Source: an uncultured bacterium (GTDB lineage: Bacteria > Bacillota > Clostridia > Lachnospirales > Lachnospiraceae). Taken from it: DNA of 6,120 bases. The notes beneath the pieces were generated by a model, which worked only from the letters and a program-made list of their open reading frames with translations, had not been told where the DNA came from and did not search any database. A program made the position numbers and the translations under genes. Positions 1-5,935 of the stretch are shown here, piece after piece (the first letter of the stretch is position 1; every line of letters starts with the position of its first letter). The stretch is from NCBI GenBank assembly GCA_905215405.1, contig CAJMQE010000142.1, positions 1-6,120 of the forward strand, given 5' to 3'.

Positions 1-16
1 GGTGACGCTCATTTTT

Positions 17-77
17 TTGCAAACCTGCCATTTGTTACTTAACAGGAATGCTCCTGTTTTCCACTTCAAGTTTGCAA
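17..77. repeat. Nested inverted repeat downstream of the DUF368 gene
   Basis: Two perfect inverted repeats are nested. The inner one is AACAGGA (41-47) and TCCTGTT (52-58), a 7-bp stem with a 4-base loop. The outer one is TTGCAAAC (17-24) and GTTTGCAA (70-77). The structure begins about 30 bp after the stop codon of the minus-strand operon, so a 3'-end or termination role is plausible. However, neither strand has a proper T-run directly after a stem; on the minus strand the outer arm is followed by A residues. It may be a factor-dependent end, an RNA-stabilising hairpin or chance. Nothing else is recognisable in the first 105 bases. Confidence 0.4.
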
Positions 78-105
78 CTATATTATTTACTTTTCGCTAT
101 TGCTT

Positions 106-903
106 TTACTTTCTCTGGTATAGCGCATACATGCCTGCAAATCCGGCAGCGAACGCCAGTAGATCTGCAACCGGAGTGGCCAGTGCCTGCGTTGGAAAAA
201 GGCTGACCAGCGATGCCGCAACAAATCCGATTATTACCATGTATACCTGCGTAGGGAATTTTTGGAACATACGCTCAATCAGCCCTGCACTTAAAAATGT
301 TCCAATGAGCACTCCACAAACCAATGGTAACAGAGCCAGAAACTGCAACTGATACATCCGGTGGCAGACCCACTCATAAATGCCCAAAAGATAGAGCATA
401 TGCGTTACACTGATTCCCGGCAGCACCAGTGCTACCGCTACTAGAAGTCCTCCTGCGAACTGTATAAGAACTGCTCTCATGCCTGCTTGCTGCATCGCTG
501 TACGAACCGTAATTCCACTAATACTAAATACAAGTAGCGCACCACAACACATCCACAGAACATGTGAAATATGTATCCTTTGTACTTTTGATTCCACGAC
601 CAGCACTGGAATTCCCCCTGTTACAATTCCACAGAAAAATAGCCTGGTTATTTCTGCCGTTGTTTTATTTTCCAACAGCCAGGTCACGCCTCCTGCAAAA
701 AGGAAAAATCCAATTCCTGCCGCCAGCACAAACTGAAGCAGGAATCCAATATGTTTTTTCGGATCTTTCCGAACTCCATTCACTGCATGGATCAATGGTT
801 CATAAATACCGGTAATCACTGCCATGGTGCCACCCGATACTCCCGGTACCGTCATGGTGGCTCCAATCCACAGTGCTTTTACAATAGTGCGTATTCCCCG
901 CAA
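106..903 (-). CDS. DUF368 family membrane protein (PopT-type polyprenyl-phosphate translocase candidate)
   Basis: A 265-residue polytopic membrane protein of normal length for DUF368. Members of this family (PopT) have been shown to return undecaprenyl phosphate, the lipid carrier of cell-wall synthesis, across the cytoplasmic membrane. Seen here: two copies of the family's signature, VPGVSGGTMAVITGIYE (residues 19-35) and LPGISVTHMLYLLGIYE (161-177), the internal duplication expected of a two-fold repeated transporter. About seven or eight further hydrophobic stretches surround them. The second copy reads PGISVT where I would expect PGISGS-like residues. The start is TTG at 903-901, supported by GGAGG (913-909) 5 bases upstream and by the absence of a better start before the first signature. 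Only 2 bp separate it from the ATPase stop, so it is very probably translated from the same mRNA and comes under the riboswitch at 4164-4260. Family assignment is firm; the exact substrate is inferred from the family. Confidence 0.93.
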   Translation of the reverse strand: MRGIRTIVKALWIGATMTVPGVSGGTMAVITGIYEPLIHAVNGVRKDPKKHIGFLLQFVLAAGIGFFLFAGGVTWLLENKTTAEITRLFFCGIVTGGIPVLVVESKVQRIHISHVLWMCCGALLVFSISGITVRTAMQQAGMRAVLIQFAGGLLVAVALVLPGISVTHMLYLLGIYEWVCHRMYQLQFLALLPLVCGVLIGTFLSAGLIERMFQKFPTQVYMVIIGFVAASLVSLFPTQALATPVADLLAFAAGFAGMYALYQRK

Positions 904-905
904 TT

Positions 906-3581
906 CTACCTCCTTTTACTAATTGTACGAATGGAGCGGAACAACTGGATCACAACTGTTGGTGACACAGCGAACAAAATGATCTCTCCAAGCTGTTTTA
1001 CTGATAAAGAAGTTACACTGAAAATGCTATGCAGGCCTGGAATCAGTACTGCGACTGCCAGCAGTGCAACTCCGCTAATAAATGCCAAAAGCATGGACTT
1101 ATTGGTCAACAGCCCCATTTTCCAGATTGGCTGTTGTCCCCTGCAGTTGAATCCATGAAATAATCTTGCCAGTGTCAAGGTTGCAAATGCCATCGTAGAA
1201 GCCTGCCCTGCACCAATTCTTTGCCCTGCAAAATATGCCAGCATTGTTGCAATGGCGATCAGACCACCCTGCAATCCCACTCTGAGTAGAAAATCTCCTG
1301 TCATAATTCCTTCATTTGCTTTTCTTGGTTTCTCCTGCAACAGTGTATCATCTGCCTTTTCCATTCCGATTGCAATCGCCGGAAGCGAATCTGTCAGCAA
1401 ATTGATGAAAAGAAGATGTACCGGTGCAAATGGAAGGGAAAGTCCCATTACCGATGTATAGAGAACAGAGAGTATACCAGCGAAATTACCGGACAACAAA
1501 AATCCAATGGCATTTTTTATGTTTCTATATACTTTTCTGCCATTTAGAACCGCCTTCATAATAGTGGCAAAATTGTCATCTGCCAGGATCATGGCTGCCG
1601 CATCTTTCGATACTTCCGTACCTGTAATGCCCATTGCTATACCAATATCAGCTTTTTTCAGAGCTGGTGCATCATTGACACCATCTCCTGTCATCGCTGC
1701 AACATGCCCGCTTCTCTGCCATGCCTCCACGATCCTGATCTTATTTTCCGGTGAGACTCTTGCATAGACAGATATTTTTGTGATCTTCTCATCTAATTCT
1801 TGCTGACTCAGTGCATCCAGCTGCATTCCCGTCAATGCCAGATCCCCCTCTTCATAGATGCCGATCTTTTTTGCAATTGCAACAGCAGTCGTAATATGAT
1901 CGCCTGTGATCATAACTGTACGTATGCCGGCTTTCTTTGCATCGGCGACTGCCATAGCTGACTGTGGTCTTGGTGGATCTGACATTGCTGCAAGTCCTGT
2001 AAATATCAGATCATTTTCCGATTCCATCGTCAAATTCTCCTCTGTTTCTTTATATGCAAAGGACAAAACTCTTAGTCCCTGGGTAGAAAACTTTTTATTG
2101 ACTGCAAGGATACGATTCAGATCTTCTTGCCTCATTTTCCGCACTCCATCGATATCATAAATTCTGTTGCAACGCTTTAACAGCACATCTACGGCACCCT
2201 TGGTAAGAAGCGTATCTGTCCCATGCAGCGTGTATTTCGTGCTCATGAGTTTCCTGTCCGAATCAAATGGCAGTTCTTCTTTACGCTCCATCATTTCTCT
2301 GATTGTGTTTTCCTGAATATTTTCCAGATCAAATACACTGTTCTCCGGCATTTCCACTCTTCTGAACATATCCAGTAATGCTGTTTCCGTCGGATCTCCA
2401 GTCTCTTTCCCATGCAGGATCTGCGCATCATTCGTCAGGATTGCATCATACAGAAAATATCTGTGCAGTGGATCTGTAATATCCATCTGCTCTGGTTCCA
2501 TTTCTTTCTGCCCAATGAATACCGCCTGCACCTGCATTTTATTCTGCGTCAGTGTTCCTGTCTTATCAGAGCAGATTACCGAAGTACAGCCCAGACTTTC
2601 CACTGCACGCAATTCTCTGACAATTGCATTCTCTTCCGCCATTTTCTGTGTTCCAAGCGCTAGTACGATCGTTACAATTGCGCTCAAAGCTTCAGGAATT
2701 GCTGCTACCGCCAGTGCAACTGCGAACATCAGTGAATTTAGGATTCCCATCTGCTGATATACACAAAGTCCGAATACCAGTACACAAATGGCACTGATAC
2801 AGATGGCCAGTTTCTGACTGAACTGATCCAGACTGTTCTCCAATGGTGTCTTTCTTTTCTTTGCCCGATTCAGAAGTTCTGCTATTTTTCCCAGTTCCGT
2901 GTGCATACCGGTTGCCGTTATTAATACTTTTGCTCTGCCTCCTGTTACAAGACTTCCTGCGTAAACCATGTTGATTCTGTCAGCCATTGCTGTTTCCACT
3001 TCCAGAATCCGGTCCGTCTTATCCACATCCTGTGATTCTCCTGTCAGTGTACTTTCGTTGACGCGCAGTGAGTAATTATTCAGGATTCTGCCATCTGCCG
3101 CAACCATGTCACCAGCCTCCAGCATACAGATATCTCCAGGGACGAGCTCATCTGAAAATATTTCTATCTGCTCTTTGTCTCGAAGAACTTTTACCTTCGG
3201 TGCAGAAAGTTTTTTTAAGCTTTCCAGTGACTTTTGTGCCTTGCAGTACTGTAAAGTACCAAGCAGCGCATTTAACAACAATACGACCAGAATAACAACT
3301 GTACTTTCCGGATTTCCTGCCAGCATGGAAATGACTGCTGCAACAATCAGGATAATGACCAGCAGATCCAGAAATTGTTCTAAAAATATTCGCAGAACTG
3401 ATTTCTTCTTCTCCTCAACCAGTCTGTTCGGTCCTTCTTGTGCAAGACGCTGTTCGGCCTCCTGCTTTGCCAATCCCTCTTTATTACTCTTTAACACGGT
3501 CAGTAATTGTGGTCCAAAGAACGACCAGTATGGTTTCTGCTCATTGGCATTATTTTCTATTATTTTTTCTTTTTCTGTCAT
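906..3581 (-). CDS. P-type cation-transporting ATPase (type II, SERCA/LMCA1-like; probable Ca2+/Mn2+ export)
   Basis: An 891-residue, full-length P2-type ATPase that would pump divalent cations out of the cytoplasm using ATP. Order of parts: N-terminal cation-ATPase domain, M1-M2, actuator domain with TGES (180-183), M3-M4 with IPEAL (295-299), phosphorylation site DKTGTLT (Asp339), KGA nucleotide-binding motif (461-463), TGD (559-561), hinge TGDGVNDAP (631-639), then M5-M10. Putative metal ligands are Glu297 in M4, Asn699 in M5, and Asn727, Thr730 and Asp731 in M6. The position equivalent to SERCA Glu771 is Gly702, so site I looks lost and one ion per cycle is likely, as in LMCA1 and the Golgi Ca2+/Mn2+ pumps. 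There is no heavy-metal CPC motif. Start: ATG at 3581 has GGAGG 6 bases upstream, whereas the ATG at 3608 (9 residues longer) has no good site and overlaps the previous gene. The upstream Mn2+ riboswitch argues for Mn2+ as a physiological substrate; Ca2+ cannot be excluded. Confidence 0.95.
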   Translation of the reverse strand: MTEKEKIIENNANEQKPYWSFFGPQLLTVLKSNKEGLAKQEAEQRLAQEGPNRLVEEKKKSVLRIFLEQFLDLLVIILIVAAVISMLAGNPESTVVILVVLLLNALLGTLQYCKAQKSLESLKKLSAPKVKVLRDKEQIEIFSDELVPGDICMLEAGDMVAADGRILNNYSLRVNESTLTGESQDVDKTDRILEVETAMADRINMVYAGSLVTGGRAKVLITATGMHTELGKIAELLNRAKKRKTPLENSLDQFSQKLAICISAICVLVFGLCVYQQMGILNSLMFAVALAVAAIPEALSAIVTIVLALGTQKMAEENAIVRELRAVESLGCTSVICSDKTGTLTQNKMQVQAVFIGQKEMEPEQMDITDPLHRYFLYDAILTNDAQILHGKETGDPTETALLDMFRRVEMPENSVFDLENIQENTIREMMERKEELPFDSDRKLMSTKYTLHGTDTLLTKGAVDVLLKRCNRIYDIDGVRKMRQEDLNRILAVNKKFSTQGLRVLSFAYKETEENLTMESENDLIFTGLAAMSDPPRPQSAMAVADAKKAGIRTVMITGDHITTAVAIAKKIGIYEEGDLALTGMQLDALSQQELDEKITKISVYARVSPENKIRIVEAWQRSGHVAAMTGDGVNDAPALKKADIGIAMGITGTEVSKDAAAMILADDNFATIMKAVLNGRKVYRNIKNAIGFLLSGNFAGILSVLYTSVMGLSLPFAPVHLLFINLLTDSLPAIAIGMEKADDTLLQEKPRKANEGIMTGDFLLRVGLQGGLIAIATMLAYFAGQRIGAGQASTMAFATLTLARLFHGFNCRGQQPIWKMGLLTNKSMLLAFISGVALLAVAVLIPGLHSIFSVTSLSVKQLGEIILFAVSPTVVIQLFRSIRTISKRR
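909..913 (-). promoter_or_regulatory. Ribosome binding site of the DUF368 gene, inside the ATPase 3' end
   Basis: GGAGG on the minus strand, 5 bases before the TTG start at 903. It is formed by the last two arginine codons of the ATPase (AGG AGG) directly before its TAG stop. Ribosomes finishing the ATPase therefore cover the site, which suggests translational coupling of the two genes. It also supports TTG as the start. Confidence 0.8.
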
Positions 3582-3587
3582 ATAGAC

Positions 3588-3592
3588 CCTCC
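3588..3592 (-). promoter_or_regulatory. Ribosome binding site deciding the ATPase start
   Basis: GGAGG on the minus strand, 6 bases before the ATG at 3581. It lies in the 14-bp gap after the stop codon of the upstream small membrane protein gene (TAA, 3598-3596). It selects the 891-residue product over the 900-residue reading from 3608. Confidence 0.85.
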
Positions 3593-3595
3593 ATT

Positions 3596-4051
3596 TTAAT
3601 GAATGCAATTCAGGCTCATGCCCGTATTTTGTCCGTTATCAAAAGCTTTCATTCGTTTATATTTTCCATCCTTACGATGAATATAGAGGATCATTCTCAG
3701 AAAACACTTTAAACTGTGCAAAGATGCGATTACCTTCGCCCCCACTGTAAAAAATCGTAGCATACCAAGCAGTATAAGGCCCACTATAAGAGTCGGCATC
3801 ATTCGCTGCCCAAATATTCTGCCCCTGTGGATCGATTCCAGAACTGGAATCCTGACTGACAGATGATGCAAAGCAGAACCTGTATAATCAGAATGTGTTT
3901 GCAATAGTTCCTGCTCATCTTGAGATATCGTTACTACCTGAGTCTGCCCGCTCATAAGACCATCCTGCACATCGACATGGATCTGAGCCAGAACTCCGGC
4001 AACGATCAGAATTACAAAAAGATAACACAGGTGTATTCGACTTTTTTTCAC
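3596..4051 (-). CDS. Two-TM membrane protein of unknown function, first gene of the riboswitch operon
   Basis: A 151-residue protein I do not recognise. After a basic start (MKKSR) come a hydrophobic helix at about residues 8-23, an extracytoplasmic stretch of about 60 residues (24-84) rich in polar residues, a second helix at about 85-102, and a basic cytoplasmic tail with HRKDGKYKR (125-133). The positive-inside rule gives both ends in the cytoplasm. Single cysteines occur at 9, 116 and 149; there is no lipobox and no metal-binding motif. Start: GTG at 4051-4049 with GGAGG 8 bases upstream. It is the first gene after the yybP-ykoY riboswitch and stops 14 bp before the ATPase, so it is probably co-transcribed with it. 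An accessory subunit or sensor of the pump is a guess from position only. It is certainly an open frame with good translation signals; its function is unknown. Confidence 0.8.
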   Translation of the reverse strand: MKKSRIHLCYLFVILIVAGVLAQIHVDVQDGLMSGQTQVVTISQDEQELLQTHSDYTGSALHHLSVRIPVLESIHRGRIFGQRMMPTLIVGLILLGMLRFFTVGAKVIASLHSLKCFLRMILYIHRKDGKYKRMKAFDNGQNTGMSLNCIH

Positions 4052-4059
4052 TTTAATTA

Positions 4060-4064
4060 CCTCC
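4060..4064 (-). promoter_or_regulatory. Ribosome binding site of the 151-residue membrane protein gene
   Basis: GGAGG on the minus strand, 8 bases before the GTG start at 4051. It lies well downstream of the terminator (T-run ends at 4126), so the riboswitch most likely acts on transcription and not by hiding this site. The stretch between them (4065-4125) shows no other structure I can support. Confidence 0.8.
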
Positions 4065-4125
4065 GGTCACTTCATTTGATTGCTTTCTTGTACCAGCATC
4101 TGACAATAAGTGCAAAAGAGCCAAT

Positions 4126-4182
4126 AAAAAAAGGAACGCGACTCTATTGCACAAGTAATGTACAATAAAAGTCTCGTTCCTT
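4126..4182 (-). terminator. Riboswitch-controlled intrinsic terminator
   Basis: On the minus strand, AAGGAACGAGACT (4182-4170) pairs with AGTCGCGTTCCTT (4143-4131) in 12 of 13 positions, with one A-G mismatch. An inner helix continues the hairpin: ATTGTAC (4166-4160) with GTGCAAT (4152-4146), including one G-U pair, and a 7-base loop. Seven T residues (4132-4126) overlap the foot of the stem and follow it. The 3' strand of aptamer helix P1 (4171-4164) lies inside this hairpin, so the aptamer and terminator cannot both form. It is also the only good terminator downstream of the polymerase-yolD pair, and may end those transcripts too. Confidence 0.9.
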
Positions 4183-4260
4183 AAGTGTACTGTCCGGTTG
4201 AAATCAACGTGATGACGAAAAGTACAACATCCCTGTGGATGCGAACTACTCCCTGTTATT
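4164..4260 (-). promoter_or_regulatory. yybP-ykoY (Mn2+-sensing) riboswitch aptamer
   Basis: Read on the minus strand from 4260. P1 is AATAACAG (4260-4253) with CTTTTATT (4171-4164), 7 of 8 pairs. The conserved GGGAGTAG follows at 4253-4246. P2 is CATCC (4241-4237) with GGATG (4232-4228) and loop ACAG. P3 is TGTACT (4226-4221) with AGTACA (4191-4186), topped by GTTGA (4208-4204) with TCAAC (4201-4197). The conserved internal-loop sequence CGTCATCAC (4217-4209) faces CCGG (4197-4194). The closing ACGAGAC element is at 4177-4171. Layout and loop sequences match the yybP-ykoY family, whose members bind Mn2+ where two loops dock. The usual extra hairpin between P3 and the closing element is missing or minimal (only CTTAAGGA). 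P1 competes with the terminator at 4126-4182, so Mn2+ binding should switch the operon on. This rests on pattern matching by eye, but many independent elements agree. Confidence 0.93.
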
Positions 4261-4266
4261 AACGAT

Positions 4267-4296
4267 AGTGTAACATATATTTTTTTGTCCCGTCAA
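4267..4296 (-). promoter_or_regulatory. Sigma-A-type promoter of the riboswitch operon
   Basis: The -35 box is TTGACG (4296-4291; 5 of 6 consensus) and the -10 box is TACACT (4272-4267; 4 of 6), separated by 18 bp. An extended -10 TG (4275-4274) and an A-tract spacer (4286-4280) support it. Transcription would begin near 4260, exactly where aptamer helix P1 starts. The -35 box lies 4 bp past the end of the yolD-like gene. Confidence 0.78.
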
Positions 4297-4300
4297 TGGT

Positions 4301-4645
4301 TTATTTATCAAATCCAGAGTGATTTTCTATAATATCATAGATATCATCAAATGCAATCTTAGTATTGACGACTTTTAAAATTCGTGCTGATATATCAAAT
4401 CTCGACACCATTCCAGTCACTTTCAGATATTCATCCTGATGAAAATAAATGACAGTTACCATATCATTTCTGGAGATCTGATGCAGTTTTCTATCGAGTA
4501 TCTCTCTTGCATCTTCCGACAATTCCATTTTGGGTACAATGATCTTTTCCTTCTCATGAAGAGCTTCCCGAAATCCCTTTAATGCATCAAATGGCATGAA
4601 CTGCTTCGCTCTTTCCGCTCTGTCCATCTTTCCTCTATTCGCCAC
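4301..4645 (-). CDS. YolD-like family protein
   Basis: A 114-residue protein with the YolD-like signature near its N-terminus: DRAERAKQFMPFDALKG at about residues 8-24. A charged helix and a small beta-rich C-terminal part follow (about 57-105), with no membrane segment or signal peptide. YolD-like proteins are regularly encoded beside Y-family polymerases of the UvrX/YqjW type in Firmicutes and are thought to assist or modulate the DNA-damage response; the biochemical role is not established. Start: GTG at 4645-4643, with GGAGG 8 bases upstream inside the polymerase gene. Reading from the ATG at 4690 would add 15 residues lying entirely within the polymerase and lacks this support; ATG at 4627 has an AG-rich site too close to it. 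The gene overlaps the polymerase stop by 11 bp, indicating translational coupling. No terminator separates it from the riboswitch promoter downstream. Confidence 0.87.
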   Translation of the reverse strand: MANRGKMDRAERAKQFMPFDALKGFREALHEKEKIIVPKMELSEDAREILDRKLHQISRNDMVTVIYFHQDEYLKVTGMVSRFDISARILKVVNTKIAFDDIYDIIENHSGFDK

Positions 4646-5903
4646 TCTTATGTCCTCCGATCTGCCGGTTCCTCTCCATGGTCGTTGCACCTTTTTCCAG
4701 GTTCATGCCTTTGAGTATCGCATTTTTTCCGAACTTTTTCTTAATATCGAGCATCGCCTTCTGGATCTTTCGCTCTTTTTCAAGTTCCTGCGGATCTGTA
4801 AAAAGATCGTACTGCTGATAAGCCTCATCCACGACCCTGTTGAAATTCAGATATACCCTTCGCATCGGCACATTCTGATCCATGATCTTTTCATATAATT
4901 CTTCCACATAGGGCATGATCATTTTCGTGGAATTGGTCGTGACACGCATTGTAACAGAACCTCTTGCCGGCTGTTTGTCCCATAGATTTGAATACCCGAC
5001 CTGCAATGTGATCGAATCTGTTACCAGTCCTTTCTCGACAAGTTCCAGACACAGCAGATCTGTCATTTCCTTTACAATCAGTTTTCCAGACTCATAATCA
5101 TAATCCTGACTGAGTACCTGTCCACTGGTCAGGGAATTCACCTTCGGTTTATATGCCTTGATATCTGCGATTGTGGTTGGTTCCCTGCCCCACGCATGAT
5201 CGATCAATAACTCCGCATCTACCCCAAATAAATGATACAGGAGATCTTCATTTGCCTGTGCGATCTGCCCCATCGTAGAAATTCCCATTGATGCCAGTCT
5301 GGTAACTGTACCAGCTCCGACACGCCAGAAATCATTTAGCGGGCGGTGATTCCACAGTGTCTGCTGATACAGCTTCTGATCCAGATATCCAATATGATCT
5401 TCTACATGTTTTGCTGTAATATCGAGTGCAATCTTTGCCAGATACAGATTGGTTCCAATTCCACATGTCGCAGTAATACCGGTCGTTTCCAGAATGTCCT
5501 GCATAATTCTGATTCCAAGTTCTTTGGCCGTCATCTGATACATGGTCAGATAATCCGTAACATCCATAAATGCTTCATCAATGGAATAAGCATGAATATC
5601 TTCTTTTGCAATATATTTCAGATAGATCGAATAAATTTCCGCTGAATATTCGATATAGAGCTTCATACGGGGCTCTGCCATAATATAATCCACTCCCGCA
5701 GGAATTTGAAATACCCTGCAACGATTCTTAATTCCAAGTTCCTTCATAGACGGAGAAATAGCAAGACAGATTGTCTTTTCAGATCGTTGCGGATCTGCCA
5801 CGACAAGATTGGTCGTCAGCGGATCCAGACCACGTTCCACACATTCTACGGATGCATAAAATGATTTCAGATCGATACATACATATATTCTATTATCTGC
5901 CAC
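4635..5903 (-). CDS. Y-family translesion DNA polymerase (DinB/UmuC type, UvrX/YqjW-like)
   Basis: A 422-residue error-prone polymerase that copies past damaged template bases. Motifs in order: YVCIDLKSFYASVE (residues 7-20) with catalytic Asp11 and a tyrosine (Tyr16) at the steric-gate position that excludes ribonucleotides; YSIDEAFMDVT (106-116) with catalytic Asp109 and Glu110; CGIGTNLYLAKIA (147-159); a helix-hairpin-helix DNA-binding part around 190-217; the little-finger domain at roughly 250-360; and QYDLF (364-368), which fits the sliding-clamp-binding pentapeptide. A basic tail follows. Start: GTG at 5903 with GGAG 7 bases upstream, giving an N-terminus of MADNRIYVCID. A TTG at 5942 and an ATG at 5921 are in frame but poorly supported. 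It pairs with the overlapping yolD-like gene. No LexA/SOS box is visible just upstream, so any damage control must lie further up or act through the preceding gene. Confidence 0.94.
   Translation of the reverse strand: MADNRIYVCIDLKSFYASVECVERGLDPLTTNLVVADPQRSEKTICLAISPSMKELGIKNRCRVFQIPAGVDYIMAEPRMKLYIEYSAEIYSIYLKYIAKEDIHAYSIDEAFMDVTDYLTMYQMTAKELGIRIMQDILETTGITATCGIGTNLYLAKIALDITAKHVEDHIGYLDQKLYQQTLWNHRPLNDFWRVGAGTVTRLASMGISTMGQIAQANEDLLYHLFGVDAELLIDHAWGREPTTIADIKAYKPKVNSLTSGQVLSQDYDYESGKLIVKEMTDLLCLELVEKGLVTDSITLQVGYSNLWDKQPARGSVTMRVTTNSTKMIMPYVEELYEKIMDQNVPMRRVYLNFNRVVDEAYQQYDLFTDPQELEKERKIQKAMLDIKKKFGKNAILKGMNLEKGATTMERNRQIGGHKSGE
4654..4658 (-). promoter_or_regulatory. Ribosome binding site of the yolD-like gene, inside the polymerase gene
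   Basis: GGAGG on the minus strand, 8 bases before GTG at 4645. In the polymerase frame these bases belong to the Ile-Gly-Gly codons near its C-terminus. It decides the GTG start and supports coupled translation. Confidence 0.8.
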
Positions 5904-5910
5904 AACCTTT

Positions 5911-5915
5911 CTCCT
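5911..5915 (-). promoter_or_regulatory. Ribosome binding site of the Y-family polymerase
   Basis: AGGAG within AAAGGAGAAAGG on the minus strand, about 7 bases before GTG at 5903. It favours GTG over the in-frame TTG at 5942, ATG at 5921 and other candidates. It sits in the 32-bp gap after the TAG at 5938-5936, so the polymerase may be co-transcribed with the repeat-bearing gene upstream. Confidence 0.75.
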
Positions 5916-5935
5916 TTCCATGTCATTTTCCCCGG

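Noticed and set aside
1..12. Possible start of a further minus-strand gene (ATG at 12-10)
   Set aside because: Only four codons are visible, and the nearest AGG lies too far upstream to count as a good ribosome binding site.
2..352. Plus-strand open frame at the left edge, and many other plus-strand frames across the window
   Set aside because: They run antisense to well-supported minus-strand genes, have no recognisable domains and lack convincing ribosome binding sites.
3582..3608. Upstream ATG for the ATPase
   Set aside because: It overlaps the preceding gene and lacks a Shine-Dalgarno site, whereas the ATG at 3581 has GGAGG at ideal spacing.
4646..4690. Upstream ATG for the yolD-like gene
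   Set aside because: The added residues lie entirely inside the polymerase gene, and the GGAGG at 4658-4654 points to GTG at 4645.
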